Shown piece after piece: positions 1 to 11,690 of a stretch of 64,000 bases of DNA (position 1 is its first letter; each line of letters begins with the position of its first letter). Under the pieces are notes generated by a model that worked only from the letters and a program-made list of their open reading frames with translations, was not told the DNA's origin and did not search any database. This stretch comes from Anthonomus grandis grandis (lineage: Eukaryota > Arthropoda > Insecta > Coleoptera > Curculionidae). The stretch is from positions 28,089,256 to 28,153,255 of the forward strand of contig NC_065557.1 of the NCBI RefSeq assembly GCF_022605725.1, read 5' to 3'. The position numbers and the translations under genes were made by a program.

Positions 1-2200
1 TCTCAGATTTTTTATTATAGAAAGAAAATGTTCTGTGGTAGTTTCACGCCTTAAAAGCGATGGTGATATTCATATTCAACCTAAAATCTAAATGGAAAAA
101 AGATTCGAGTAATTCTTTATTTTAACCATAAATAATAGATGACAAATAAATAATTTGCTTTATTTTCAAAACTTTTCTAAAATTTATATAAACAAAGCCA
201 GTAATTGAAAAAATGATACAAAAATGCAAAGAAAAGACACAATACAATATATACATAAGTACGCATAAAATATAAATTCACAACAACAATTCAAACGCTT
301 ACCAGTCAGTAAAGGTAAATACTAGAAACTCTTTCGCTGGATCTCCATACAACAGTAGATGTTTTATCCAAAACGCTTTTAGATAATTTCAAACATACCC
401 CGCAGATGATGATTTGATGATATTTATTAATTATTTGCTGTTGCAGATAGCTCAGGATATTAGTATGGTCGGATAAATTTTAGTTTTTAAGTGGCCCGTT
501 AAACAATATTACGGGGTTATATCTGGAAAATGCGAAGGTTCCTCAGTATTTCTTTTTCTTCTAATTTATTTATGTGGAAACGTTTGTCAGTACGTAATCT
601 AAATACTGACAAACTGTCTTAATCGAATACTAAGTTGCTTTTGAGATGTAATTCTAGATACATTTCTACTAAGAAATTTTTATTTAAGCCAAAATCTTAG
701 GCCATAATTTTACTTAATTCTCATCGCAATAACTTCTAAATGCTGTTTTCTTTAATATAAGATATTATGGTTAACTTTTATGTATTTACTATAGGTTATT
801 GAACATTTCCTAAATGTGTCACGTCTGTACTTTTTACTACAGCCTTTTCCATTTTACTTTTTTTTTCTTAGCTACTGACGCCGTTTTCCGAAATTTTTGT
901 CTTCAAAATAGACAATATGACTTTTCGAGTTTGATGTTGATTGTTAAATAGTCGGGCGTTATATATCTCACTTTTATGCAATTTTACAGGAATTTAAATA
1001 AACCTCACTATTTTACCACGATCAAAGCCTAAATATCCGATTAGGTATTAATTACCTTAAACGAAGTATTACCCTTATTAGAATGTTAGCACTATAGAGG
1101 TGAAAGTTGCAAAATCTATACCACTACCTATTTATATTTTTTTTTTACAATTAAATATATTGGGTACCCAGGTATATGATACAAAAGATATAATTAAGCA
1201 AAAATAATTAAAATTTTTTATTAAATACAAAAAATTATTTAGGTCATGTCCATGAGTATCTATTAAAAAACTACTTACAGTTAAAAGTTCCTTTCCTTAA
1301 TACCTAAAGCGAATTTCTAAATCTCAAGCCACGGGAAGTCTCTTTGACGAAAACCGGGATGGAAATCCCTTAAGCCCCAAGTCGCATTTAATCTAATCTA
1401 CCCAGACAGTTTGAATTTCAAAATAAAAGGATTACTTTAAATTATTGTCTCCGCTGCAACCCAGAATCCCAAAGAATGTTCCAAACTTCTGTAGCCCTTT
1501 TCTGCTAAAAAAAAAAAACATTTTACAAATTACTTGCAATTATTTTAACTTTTTTTTAACTGTCCCTAAATAGCATTCTACCATTAGGCTAAAAGAAATT
1601 TTTTGAAGAGTAAATTTGTTTTTTTGTTTTCCGAGTTCATTTTTACTTTTAATAAATTTTAATGAAACTTAGAAATAAAACGCCACATAATACTTTGTGG
1701 CGTAATTTTATTTAATTTTGCGTTGATTTTTTCAAAAAAAAACTAGAAAAATATTTATTAAAGACGCTAAAAATAATTAATTGTTTACTTTTGACATTAG
1801 CACATACCAACAGCAAAAAACATTTTGTGATACGCTGGAGCATTTTGATGATTGCCAAATGTTAAAACAAGGCTAAAGAAAAAGTAGATTTTTTTCTGAG
1901 ACAGATTTTTTTGGCTCCACAGATTTATTTTTAAGCTGTTTTCTTAATTATAATTGTAATATACTGATAAGGCTACACAGGATCTTAATGACTAAACCTC
2001 CATAGTTTTTTTAATGTGTTAAAAAAAAACTTCTTTCAACTTCTTTAAAATTAGTGCGTGCGCTCACAATCTCGGCGTGAAGTTTTGCATTAGCATATCA
2101 CTTAAAGAAATACCCACGGAAGTCTTAAAGCTAGCGTCAAAGACAACTCGCACTTTTGTTGTAATAGCCTATTTTTTGCATGATGCGATATATTAATATA
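1..2200. other. AT-rich noncoding stretch
   Basis: No coding frame that I recognise in any of the six frames. The sequence is AT-rich with many homopolymer runs. The only structure I can point to is an imperfect hairpin at about 1673-1712, with a perfect 7-bp core (CGCCACA / TGTGGCG, 8-nt loop) extended by A/T-rich flanks that also pair. It could be a short MITE remnant. Confidence 0.5.
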
Positions 2201-2210
2201 ATCATATAAA

Positions 2211-2212
<2 letters not shown>

Positions 2213-2264
<52 letters not shown>
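2213..2264. repeat. (TA)n microsatellite
   Basis: An uninterrupted run of TA dinucleotides of about 52 bp. It is followed by imperfect ATT/ATA-rich sequence up to about 2341, directly upstream of the retroelement fragment that starts near 2342. Confidence 0.95.
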
Positions 2265-2269
<5 letters not shown>

Positions 2270-2341
2270 GATATTATATTATATGTTATTATTATATGAT
2301 TATAATAATAATAGTAGTAATATTAGCAATAATAATAATAA

Positions 2342-3431
2342 ATGCAACTCTCTATGATGTACAATCTTTGGAGTAAACGGCATTGTACCACCAAAACTTC
2401 TTGTCGCGTTCAGGCTTCTGGCAGCTGGACCTGTTCGAAAAATGAGCGACCGTCTCCCTCGGCTAGCGGCAGGCACAGCGTGACGCCGAGTAGGGCTACT
2501 GCGAACCCTACCACTCCAGAGGAACACAGCAACTCCTCCACCAGCTTTTGATGTTTCTGCGGCGTCGAAAGTCAATTTGCCGTTGACCACAAAAGCTGGA
2601 CTGCCTAGCAAGCGCCTGAAGTGGACTACAGAGATGAATTCCTTTATAATACGCTCCTACTTTAAAATTACCATGGAAACAGATCTAACCATCTATAGAT
2701 GCGCTCTTCATCGTGCCTTTGTTGATAAGTACCCCGAACTACAACATCTTACGGAACAGCGCGTTGCTGACCAGCGGCGAGCAATTGTAACAAAGAATCT
2801 GCTCGCTGCTCTTATGTTGCAGCAGATTCGGGAGGAAGTGCTACTTGAACTCCAGAAGGAGGCAGAACTTCCCCCAACACTAAATGCACTCGATGAGGAC
2901 CACACTTGCCTACAGGAAAACAAATTCCAATATGACATCAACCCGATTAGAGACAATAACACCCAAACCGATATGCCCGATGGTGTGACGTCGGAGCTCT
3001 CTAGAGCACTGACGGTACCGATCCTATGCGCAGGCCAAAAGTACCAAAACTCAAAATCGAACAAGTAGGAACACTAATGATATTATTACGGCTGTAAATG
3101 ACGGGATAAGGACTCTCTGACGGGATAACACCCGGGACTGTCACAATTTAGAACTGGAGTCGTTCTAGATTCACTTGTGTACTTTGAAGCAGTGGCAGTG
3201 CTTCGCATTCATAATCAACCAGTTTACCCATCTAGTAATGAGTGCAGTGGTAGTAATAATAACAAAAGTTTAAAACTTTGGTGGCAGCGACGACTCGAGG
3301 TCGCGATTGATAATATTCGCACTCACACACACAGCTCACATGTCCACTTACGCGTAGAATTTTATGTATCAGAATCATACTGTTGTCACCTCACATATTC
3401 TATTCACGGCGCGTTCGTCTGCTCTACATGA
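2342..3431 (+). pseudogene. Non-LTR retroelement ORF, N-terminal part (degenerate)
   Basis: Translated plus-strand frames (2342-2551, 2577-3068, 3177-3431) join into the N-terminal region of a type of retroelement ORF common in insects. It has a Myb-like start (KWTTEMNSFIIRSYFKIT) followed by ETDLTIYR, LHRAFVDKYPEL, HLTEQRVADQRR and a charged stretch. A later block (LWWQRRLEVAIDNIR near 3270) matches the segment that precedes the RT domain in this family. Frameshifts and stops separate the blocks, for example after 3068. The RT core is not found downstream. The C-terminal part of the same ORF type reappears at 7150-7935 on the same strand, so both are probably halves of one old insertion. The exact clade (R4/Dong-like or related) is uncertain. 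Confidence 0.7.
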
Positions 3432-3900
3432 TAGCACGCCTCTGTTATCCCGCCAATTTACATTTTGTAGTGGAACGTGGCATTACGTTTAGTGTTTTGA
3501 CACAGGTTTTGGTGTAAAAAATCATATAAGTATACAGATATGATCATTCTAACTTCGCCTATAGGAATTATATATCGCGGTAGGTCTGGCAAGGTTGTGA
3601 CAACATACTCGAAGCAGAGGACCCCGCCGAAGCCCGAAACCGAAACCTTTCAGTATTCTAAGAATACTATTCTTAAGGCGTTCAAGCGGGGATGCACAGC
3701 TATGTGGCAAATTAAAAAAAAAAATTTGTTTCGTTTGAGTCTTTGCTGCTGCCTGTCCTAACAGCAAAAAATAAACTAAAACCCAACTGCAATATTGTTG
3801 TAAATATAAATTAACTAATTATCGGACAGGATATAAAAAAATTAATTCAAAATAAAGCAAGAAATTAAGTTAATTTGATAATATTAAATAAAAATTAAAA
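3432..3900. other. Unassigned stretch between retroelement and mariner
   Basis: No recognisable domain. Short open frames at 3540-3767 on both strands resemble no family known to me. This may be retroelement sequence too diverged to recognise. Confidence 0.4.
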
Positions 3901-3914
3901 TTATCTTATGTCAG

Positions 3915-5002
3915 GGTAAAAAACGCCCCCTGTTTAGCAGTGCAGTACGTCAATCGATCATAAAACGACCTTCTCGTGTTCGACAACATTTCAATGGAGA
4001 TACTATTAAATGCTTGCCTAATTTTAACACAAAGCTCTTCTAAATTATTTATTCATTTCATTTTCGTGCCTATAAATTTGTTCTTTTAGGTATCCCCAAA
4101 GAAAAAAATCATTTGGGGCTAAATCGGGGCTTCTGGTGGGTCATTTAATAGTACCGTTTCCACTGATTGTTCGATCAGGGAAAGACGTTTCGAGAAATTG
4201 ACGTACCACTAATGCGTTATGAGCGGGACAACCATCCTGTTGAAACCAAACTTGTTCTAAATTGATATTGAGCCCTCGAATAGCAGGAAGAACTTCATCC
4301 CTTAAAAGATTAAGGTATTTGTTGGCATTAAGGTTTCCATCGATAAAAAAAGGGCCTATAATTGAATCACCTAAAATGCCAGCCCATACATTAACCTTTT
4401 GAGGGTATTGTGTATGTGTGGGTTTGCTTAAATGTTTATTTTCTTTCCAATAACCCACTGTAATGGACGGATTATATTTACCACAAATAGAGAAAGAGGA
4501 CTCATCTGAAAACAAAATAACTGAAAATAAGAAGAATGAAAACATTTCGTCCCGATTTGCCCTTTCTAATACTTCATGGCAAAATTCCATCCGTCTCTCA
4601 TGGTCCTGTGGGAAAATTTCTTGGGTTTTTTGCAACTTGTAGCACTTGCACTTATTTCTTTTTAAAATTCTTCTAACCCTTAAAGGCTCAATACCCGTTT
4701 CTTTGGCAATGGTTGTACTATTACAAGGAAAGTTCATTTCAGCAATAGCAGAAACATTAACCTCTCGAAGCTCCCTTTCTTCGCCTAGCGGCCTAACAAC
4801 AGGTGGTTGCTCATTTGCGTAGCATTTCCTGCAGTTTTGCAAGCACCCAAAGGTCTCAAACCTATGGATAATTGCAAAAATTGTGCTGCGTACGGGAATG
4901 GGCCGATTTTTGAACGTGAATGCAATTCTGCCTGATATTTATCGACAGAACTGCCGGCATAATACCACTTAATCATTTGCTTTTTTCCTCAAGAGAACAC
5001 AT
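3915..5002 (-). pseudogene. Tc1/mariner-superfamily transposase (broken)
   Basis: On the minus strand the frame starts at an ATG near 5002 (MCSLEEKSK), shifts frame into MIKWYYAGSSVDKYQ, and continues after another shift through the helix-turn-helix region into the DDE domain at 4842-4141. Catalytic motifs are visible: ILFSDESSFS (first Asp), VWFQQDGCPAHN (second Asp) and, after a further frameshift beyond 4141, PTRSPDLAPNDFFLWGYLK (third acidic residue region). Codons for a C-terminal tail can be traced to about 3920 with several stops. The catalytic residues persist but at least three frame breaks make it inactive. A typical transposase of this group cuts and pastes at TA sites. Confidence 0.85.
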
Positions 5003-5227
5003 TTTAACAAGAAAATAGAGAGCGGTTTTAAATTTAATCTTTGCTAATTGAGCAGGAAGCTAGGAATAAAAATAACGTTATCGTTAAACCAGACAATTCG
5101 GCAAGAAGCTTGGGATGAAATTGGTAAACACTTAACACACAAATAACAGGTAAATTCAGTGATTTTGTTCTTTTATTATTAATATGTATAAACGCATTAG
5201 CAGACAACATATACAGTATATACAGAG

Positions 5228-5310
5228 TGGAACTTTCTAATGAAATAAATGAATTTTGATCACGTATTAGTTCTCAATTTTTTACCAATTTATTCTATTA
5301 GAAAGTTCCA
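5228..5310. repeat. Inverted repeat upstream of mariner transposase
   Basis: Perfect 14-bp arms (TGGAACTTTCTAAT at 5228-5241 and its reverse complement at 5297-5310) enclose about 55 bp. The left arm may be the 5' terminal inverted repeat of the mariner copy to its left. No matching copy is visible at the other end near 3900. It could equally be a tiny separate MITE. Confidence 0.6.
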
Positions 5311-5367
5311 TGCTGTAGATATTTAATTGTTATCACGGTCTACTCTGCCTCTGAGAACCATATCTAT

Positions 5368-7061
5368 CTACCAAGTTACGCTACCCGAAGGTGAATTGAA
5401 AAATTCTGTATAAGCTTCACGGACTCTAAAAGCTTCATTAGTGCAATTTCGTCTCATTCCGTCAAGATACTGAAAGGCAGCATCAGGCATATTCAAAGTG
5501 ACATTATCAGGTTGCATCGGAACACAACATGTTATGGAGGCAGCAACAAGCAAGAACAATTTTATCCACTAATTCTGGTTGTACTTCCAAATGTCTACGA
5601 AACACTCTCCATCGCGCTACCAAAATGCCAAACGCATTTTCCACAACGCGTCGAGCTCTTGATAACCTGTAGCTATATATTTTATGAGCTTCATTTCCTT
5701 GTAAGTGATATTTGCTGTATTGTGACGAAGCATGTATGTTTTCAGTGGGAATGCTTCATTACCCACGATGACATGAGGCTGAGGTGGTCCATTTGGTTCA
5801 AGTGGAGAGTGTGCTGGCATGTTCAGTGTTCTGTTCTTAAGCATTTTTCCAATATCGGACTTTTCTAATATGCCACCATCGCTATTCCTGCCGAAGGAGC
5901 CAACGTCAATGGCAATAAACTTGTAGTCTGCATCAACCAGCGCCAACAAAACTATCGAATGACTTCCCTTGTAGTTGTAGTATGTGGATCCTGCATTAAT
6001 AGGGCACTGAATATTAACGTGTTTGCCGTCTATGGCAGCAACGCAATTCGGAAAATTCCACAGTTGGTTAAATCTAGCTGACGACTTCTTCCATAACACT
6101 TCCGTTGGTTTTGGCAGTACACTAGGCTCCAAATTTTTCTATATGGCATCATCAATCCCATTCTGTAATTAAATCCCATACTCCTAAACGAATTTCCAGT
6201 TGCCAAAAATCTGAAACAAAGTGTAATATGTCTTTCGTTGGTTTTACTTCTAGCGGACAACACCAAGACAAAATGGGATAAACTAAGACGATGTTTCTGT
6301 AATGCAATAGACGCCGGTCTACACAGTGGCTAGGCTACCAAAAAAATTACGCCATGGAAATTTGAACAGCAGATGACATTTTTGCTGCCGTATTTAGAAG
6401 GTCGAAGGTAAATAACTTTTGAGTTTTAATTACAATTCTATGTAAGTGTTTTTAGGACGCGCGGCAATTAGCAGAAGTCTCAGGAGTATGATAAAGCTGC
6501 ACATGAGCAATTTACAAATGTTTCACAAGCAAGCAACTACCCTACAGCAGAGACAACTCGCGAGGAATGGAGACGAACGTTACTAGATATGAACTCTGTG
6601 TCTCTGGTCGACTTAGCTAAATATCATTAAACTTTTCTATTGTTATTTAACGTGTGTAGCGATACTTTTTGCAAAATAAAATATTTATTTCAATTATTGT
6701 TAAGTGCTTACCTTAAATACACTGCCAATCTTTCTTCGGTACTAATCGCTCTTCTAAGCTGAGTATTTTGCATTTGAATGTCATTTTTAATAAGTCCATG
6801 CAAATAATTAAATTCTTCTTTGGTCATTCTAAAATACATGTGAAATCGGTCTGGTTGTTCATTAAATAATTCGTGGACTAATTGATGAAATTCCCCCACT
6901 TCTTCTCTACGCTGATTTATTTGGTGAATCCAATCACTTCGCTGTATACCATCATTAGCTACTATAAAAGCAACTGCGTTTTCTATATCTTCTTCCCAGT
7001 CTGATGAACTTGACGAAGAAGAATCTCTATTTCGCTTCTTCACTACGCTAAGTACAAACAT
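5368..7061 (-). pseudogene. PIF/Harbinger transposase (HARBI1-like), two exons, frameshifted
   Basis: Minus-strand Harbinger nuclease/transposase. Exon 1 (7061-6712) encodes an N-terminal region including FHMYFRMTKEEFNYLHGLI and ISTEERLAVYL. It ends at a GTAAGC donor (6711). A TTTGTTTCAG acceptor (6211) begins exon 2, and the reading frame joins exactly as LR-FLATGNSFRSMGF. The catalytic part shows NCVAAIDGKHV (Asp), DVGSFGRNSDGG (Asp) and VVENAFGILVARWRVF (Glu), and the C-terminus VREAYTEFFNSPSGSVTW. Single-base frameshifts near 6140, 5700 and 5540 break the frame. Terminal repeats were not found. An antisense accessory gene lies inside the intron (6230-6630). Confidence 0.88.
6230..6630 (+). 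pseudogene. Harbinger accessory MADF-like gene, antisense within the transposase intron
   Basis: Plus-strand frame WDKLRRCFCNAIDAG, then a stop, then KKITPWKFEQQMTFLLPYLEGR. This matches the C-terminal half of a MADF (Myb/SANT-like) domain, the usual DNA-binding partner encoded by Harbinger elements. A 48-nt intron (GTAAAT donor at 6408, TTTTTAG acceptor ending at 6455) joins it to RTRGN, an in-frame stop, and a tail that ends LVDLAKYH at about 6630. An AATAAA-type signal follows near 6673. The whole visible gene lies within the transposase intron on the opposite strand. Two internal stops make it a pseudogene. The 5' start is not resolved. Confidence 0.65.
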
Positions 7062-7149
7062 GAACTACAACGTGTCCAACGTGAGCGTACCCAAGTGTAT
7101 CTCCTAGCGTAATATCACGCGACGGTTAACTTAACATGATAGCACGTGA

Positions 7150-7935
7150 GCTCATGTGACGTGACTATAATGTGTTTTCGCCTTAAGCTCCCAAACGGTG
7201 ACATAATTCAGGCTATGGAGAATGGCGAGACTTACAAATATTTGAGATTCCAACAAACCAGACTGCTAGAAGATAAACAAGCTAAAACCAGTATTTAGGA
7301 CCATTATACACAACGGGTAAGGTTCTTACTTAAATCCGAATTAAATGCAGGTAATCTAACTCAGGCAATTACCACCTATGCAATGCCTGTATTGACTTAT
7401 TCATTTGGCATTCTCAAATGACCTAAAACAGATTTGGAAGAAATTCAAAGGCTCACATGTACCCTTATGCCTTATGCAAACATAGCTGTCACCACACAAA
7501 GTCATCAATCCTCTGAATGACATTGGCGAGAAGAGAGGGAGGACGAGGTCAAGTAGATGTTAGCTAATTCCCGATTGCAATCTACATTCCCGATAAGTAA
7601 GTAATTTACGCGAGTTTTTCTATACCAAAGCTCGAACCTCAAGCTTCCATAATAGCGTTGCGAAGGCCGAAAAGAACTATACGCCTCACCTGAACTAACA
7701 TCTGAAGTAAAATCAGACACTACAAAGATGGGTAATGGGCTCAAAAAGAGTTACATGGTCGAGATTATCACGACCTTAACCAACTGAATATCGACAAGGA
7801 GGCATCCAACAGGTGGCTCTCTCGAGGCGAACTCTTTCCTGAGAGAGAAGGGTTTATGATGGCATTTCAAGATCAAGTCATCAATACTATCAACTATAAG
7901 AAATTTATCACCAAACACTGTGTCAGGTGGATAAA
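7150..7935 (+). pseudogene. Non-LTR retroelement ORF, C-terminal part after the RT domain
   Basis: Plus-strand frames give NGDIIQAMENGETYKYL, FLLKSELNAGNLTQAI, TTYAMPVLTYSFGILK and, near 7760-7920, NIDKEASNRWLSRGELFPE and EGFMMAFQDQVINTINYKKF. These are conserved blocks of the region after the RT domain in the same insect retroelement type whose N-terminus is at 2342-3431. Stops occur in every block. The RT core itself is absent between the two halves, so a deletion accompanied or preceded the mariner and Harbinger insertions. Confidence 0.7.
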
Positions 7936-7939
7936 GGAG

Positions 7940-8245
7940 TCAACTCGAACGTTGAAAAAGTTCTGCTCTATGCCTAGGAACATCAAATAAATTATTAAAG
8001 CGCGTGTCTCTGTTATGAAGAGTATTTTTTTTATTAAGTTTATCAAACAGATAACCTTTATACTTTATGGAAATATTTATACTCTGCAAGGTTTCCAAAA
8101 TTGTTTTTGACTTGACAAACCATTCATTCGAAAATTTTGGCTCTGCTAAAAACGTGGTTGACTTAGATACTCTATGACATCCAGTGCGAGTAACATTTTT
8201 AAATACTGAAATGGCAGTATGTTGTTTGTTGTTAAGTCTTTTCAA
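7940..8245 (-). pseudogene. LINE reverse-transcriptase C-terminal fragment
   Basis: The minus-strand frame ends with TLHNRDTRFNNLFDVPRHRAELFQRS, the pattern (LHxxxTRxxxxxxVPRxRxxLFxRS) seen near the C-terminus of Jockey/CR1-type ORF2 proteins, just upstream of the terminal LWNSLP-type block. No RT palm motifs accompany it. It abuts the end of the plus-strand retroelement at about 7935. Confidence 0.55.
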
Positions 8246-8249
8246 AATT

Positions 8250-9325
8250 ATGGAAACACTTATTAGATATAAAACAAGAAGCTATAACTGATCAATAAGG
8301 GCTCTCATAAACAAAAACCTGTATAAACCTCGAATACTACAACCTTTTTCTACAATAGTTGTTAGAAGAAGAGGTATAGTGGGTACCTTTAAATTGTACT
8401 AAAGTGGTAGTCTTGTAAGTCGTAATTCAACTTGAGAATGAAAAAAGAATAACGAATAAATAAGTAGAATATACTAAGGTTTATCTAATAACACATTTTT
8501 GACATAGTATAATTAATATTAAGTGATGTTACTTTTCCAAGGCACAGTTATAGTTACTGTCAGTACTTTTAAATATATATAATAAGAGAAGAAAAAAAAA
8601 TTGAAAAATTTACTACAATGTAAAATAGGAAAATTAAATTTAAAATTAGAGATATTTAATGGGTTTTGTTTTCAATTATTTTAAGAAAGTATAAAACAAA
8701 ATAAAAAAGGAAAAATAGCCAAACCCAATATGAACTTTTTAAAGAACTTGATGAACGTTATTAAAATTACCCTTTGTTCAGCGCACACAAATTAAAACTT
8801 TACTAAAATGTTTTTAACTTAAATCGCTTTTGTATTGAATTCTTACCTAAATAAAAAGTTATAAAGGCACTTTAAAATATAGTACATTATAACATAGTAA
8901 TTGATATTCAGAATCTCTCAAAAATGATTAATCGATGTTTGAGAAACTAATTGGAAAAGAAAAACAATTTTCTAGTTTAAAATGACTTAATAGGGCTTTA
9001 TATCAATATCTTAAATAGATCGTTTAAAAATGATTATATTTTATATGCCAACAGCAATAAATTAGACTTTATTAATTTTAAGTTATTTGACGTTACGTAA
9101 ATATTCTTTAAAAATTTAAAAGTAAAGAGGTTAATTAAATAAAATGAAAAAGTTTTTGTTTGTTAAATATTTATTTATTATAGCATTGGGAAAAAATATA
9201 AACAAATATTGACTTACACCGCGGTTTTTAAAACCGATTCACAAGATACATATTACATCATTAAAATCAAATCAAAAAATTATCGGTTGAAAAATTCTTC
9301 ATAAATTAAATTGAATTATTTGATA
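8250..9325. other. AT-rich noncoding stretch
   Basis: No recognisable coding or RNA feature. A small perfect palindrome, CGGTTTT-T-AAAACCG, lies at 9222-9236. Confidence 0.4.
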
Positions 9326-9329
9326 GTCT

Positions 9330-9505
9330 AGTAGCTAAGTCTAGATAGTAGCATTTTATGATTTAGGGTATCAAACGCTTTGTTAAAATCTAATAAACAT
9401 AACCAGATAATCTTCATTTGCTCTTATACCGTTATACCAATTAAGTAAATTATTGTAAAATCTTTACGAAAGCTCGATTGAGAATCAAGAATCATATTGT
9501 ATTTG
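9330..9505 (-). pseudogene. LINE reverse-transcriptase fragment
   Basis: Minus-strand reading gives QSSFRKDFTIIYLI followed, after a stop and shift, by LCLLDFNKAFDTLNHKMLLSRL. This is the conserved RT block A region (FLDFxKAFDTxNH) of Jockey/CR1-like elements. Nothing else of the element is recognisable here. Confidence 0.75.
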
Positions 9506-9534
9506 TAAAAGAAATTATTTGTGTCTAGATATTC

Positions 9535-9718
9535 CTCTATAGTTATTTATGTAATAAGTGTGTGGGGTTATGTAATGGGAACCTTGTCACAATGTCACAT
9601 GACAATTCCCATGAATAAAAATAAGGGATTTTACACACGTGTAACATACAATATTTTTTCTACTACTCAAGAAAACAGGAAAAAAACAAAAACACCAAAT
9701 TACTTTAGGTACTAGTAC
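9535..9718 (-). repeat. Dispersed hairpin repeat, copy A
   Basis: The reverse complement of this segment aligns along nearly its whole length with 31606-31796. Shared blocks include AGTAATTTGGT, a T-rich tract, GTAGAAAAAA, ATGTTACACGTGTGTAA, GAATTGTCAT and ACACTTxTTACATAAATAACTAT. Inner arms ATGTAATAAGTGTGTGG (9549-9565) and TTACACACGTGTAACAT (9631-9647) form an imperfect inverted repeat. A short open frame across it is probably chance. Confidence 0.75.
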
Positions 9719-10112
9719 GTAATAAAAAAATTTTAAAAAAATGTGACAAATTATAACTGGAATGTTAAGTAAATGTCAAATTACTTTTTTTTACGCACTA
9801 GTGCATAAAATTTGACCTTTAGTAATAGCATTTTAGTAATATTATGATTTCTTTAAGTTAGTTTCTCAAAATAAAGAGAGACTTAGACTTAAGAAAAATT
9901 TCTTGATTAAACTCTCAATATAAATTTAATTTAAAAAATGGGAGTCGCATACTCGATCGTTATAGTATTTATAAGTTTAGCGTCTCCTTTATTCACCTTT
10001 TATAATAAAATTTAAGCCTTTAACCACATTTTGAAATGCATGGATTACATTGAGACCTTGCTTTGGCTGATGAATACCAAAAATTTTAAGAAAAAATTAA
10101 TAGCCAAAGGGG

Positions 10113-10205
10113 TCGGGTCAGGTCGGGTTGAGATATGTTGGATTGGGCTAGGTTAAGTTGGGATGGGTTGAATTGGAATGGGTTGAATTGGAATATGTGG
10201 AATAT
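10113..10205 (+). repeat. Degenerate GGGTTGAATTGGAAT-type minisatellite
   Basis: G/T-rich, C-poor tract on the plus strand built from related units (GGTCGGGTTGAGAT, GGATTGGGCTAGGTTAAGTT, GGGTTGAATTGGAAT twice, then a partial copy). It contrasts with the AT-rich surroundings. A function as a quadruplex former is possible but untested. Confidence 0.6.
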
Positions 10206-10597
10206 AAGATGCATCCGATTTAGTTGGCACTATTGGTATCTTTGTTAATATTTAACATACAGGATCGAACAAATTAGTAGACTAGTAGGATTTTTTCCGT
10301 TGGTCAAAACAAAAGCAAAATTTCATAATAAAAAAGTTATTTTTACACTAATACTTAAAAATGACAGAGTTATAGTAATATTAATAATTTTTTCCAAAAG
10401 TTCCAAGTTGACTTTAAGCTTTTTAAGATCAGAACAGATTTCAAATCTATAATTAACAGTGTTCAAATGTACACTATTGGTCTCAGGAAAACCTTTTCCC
10501 TCCTAATCCCAGAAACCCTCAAAATAAATTTAGTATACTCACTTTGACTAGAAGGAGATATGTTGACCCCTTGAAGATTATTTGAATAATGTTAACT

Positions 10598-10780
10598 TGG
10601 AGAGACGACAACAAATCTATTTCCAACAGGATCGAGCAACTCTCCGGCAACTAAATCATGTAAGAATATTACTTAATAGATTATTTAACGATAAATGGAT
10701 CGCAACACGTGATCGAATTCGTTGATCATCAAGATCACTAGACCTAACCCTTGTTGAATATTATTTTTCGAGTTAGATAA
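10598..10780 (+). pseudogene. Tc1/mariner transposase C-terminal fragment
   Basis: The plus-strand frame reads RQQIYFQQDRATLRQLNHVR, then ILLNRLFNDKWIATRDRIR, a stop, and SSRSLDLTLVEYYFSS. This is the stretch from the second catalytic Asp (FQQDxA) through the RWIGRRGPIEWPxRSPDLTPLD-like region of a mariner-type transposase. The Trp codon before the second Ser is a stop. The 300 bp upstream is unrecognisable and may be the same element. Confidence 0.75.
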
Positions 10781-10789
10781 AGTTAGTAA

Positions 10790-11690
10790 AAAAATCCACA
10801 ACTCTTAATAAAATTTCAAAAACATATTAGGCAAATTAAATTTAAATAAATAGATATAAGAGCAATCTAATCTACAAGCTTAGAAGCTAGAATGCTTTTA
10901 TGCTGCTAAAAGCAAGATGCAGGCTTAAGTGTGCTCAGAAATATACATATATGTGTATTAAAGAAGATGGCGATATTTTTGCTCATTTATTGTAAACGAA
11001 GTAGGTTTACTTTATGTTATTTTTCCATTTCAAAGCTAACTTGCCTTTTTGGTAAAATTATTAATATCGCTGTAACGTGTTATTTTTAGATTTAGGCTAT
11101 TAGTGTAAATAAACTTTTTGATTAAGAAAATTATTATCTTTTGATTTATGTACAAAGGATTCTATTTAACAAAGGTATATTTTTTACATTTGCTCGAAAA
11201 CGCGATGTTCAATTTTTTTCACGATTTTAATTAACAGAAAAAATTCTACTAGTATGCTAATTTAATCGACCTTATATCTTTAATATTAACAAAGGTATCA
11301 ATCGCCTAGATTTAATCGGAGGCACCTTTTATATAATATGGAATATATTATACCGTACTGGCAAATGAATATTACAGCGACGCGACTTCCACTTTTAAAC
11401 GAGTCCCCCGCAGTCTACCGTACTCCCGCGCTCACGTATGCATGCACAAAAATCACGGGATCAGATATCTCACGCTAAAATTTTGGGATATTACGAGTGT
11501 TGGAAGGATATCTAGTGGGGATACAGTCTTTTCTTTTATATACCTAAGTTGTTGGGTATACACTGTATGTACTTCCTTTTCTAATGAATTAATATCTTAT
11601 CTGTAATATTATTTTACAATGCTATATATTGTGGAATCTGTTCTACAACCAGGCCCTATTGTTTGACATACACGCAAAAATTGATATTAA
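10790..11690. other. Noncoding stretch
   Basis: No coding frame recognised. A slightly GC-richer patch at about 11380-11520 stands out from the surrounding AT-rich DNA but matches nothing that I recognise. Confidence 0.35.

Noticed and set aside
5512..5868. 118-codon plus-strand frame
   Set aside because: Antisense shadow of the Harbinger transposase catalytic region.
9521..9715. 64-codon plus-strand frame
   Set aside because: It overlaps the dispersed hairpin repeat, whose other copy at 31.6 kb is not open.
10113..10205. Telomere-like G-rich tract
   Set aside because: The units are irregular 14-20-mers, not the arthropod TTAGG repeat.
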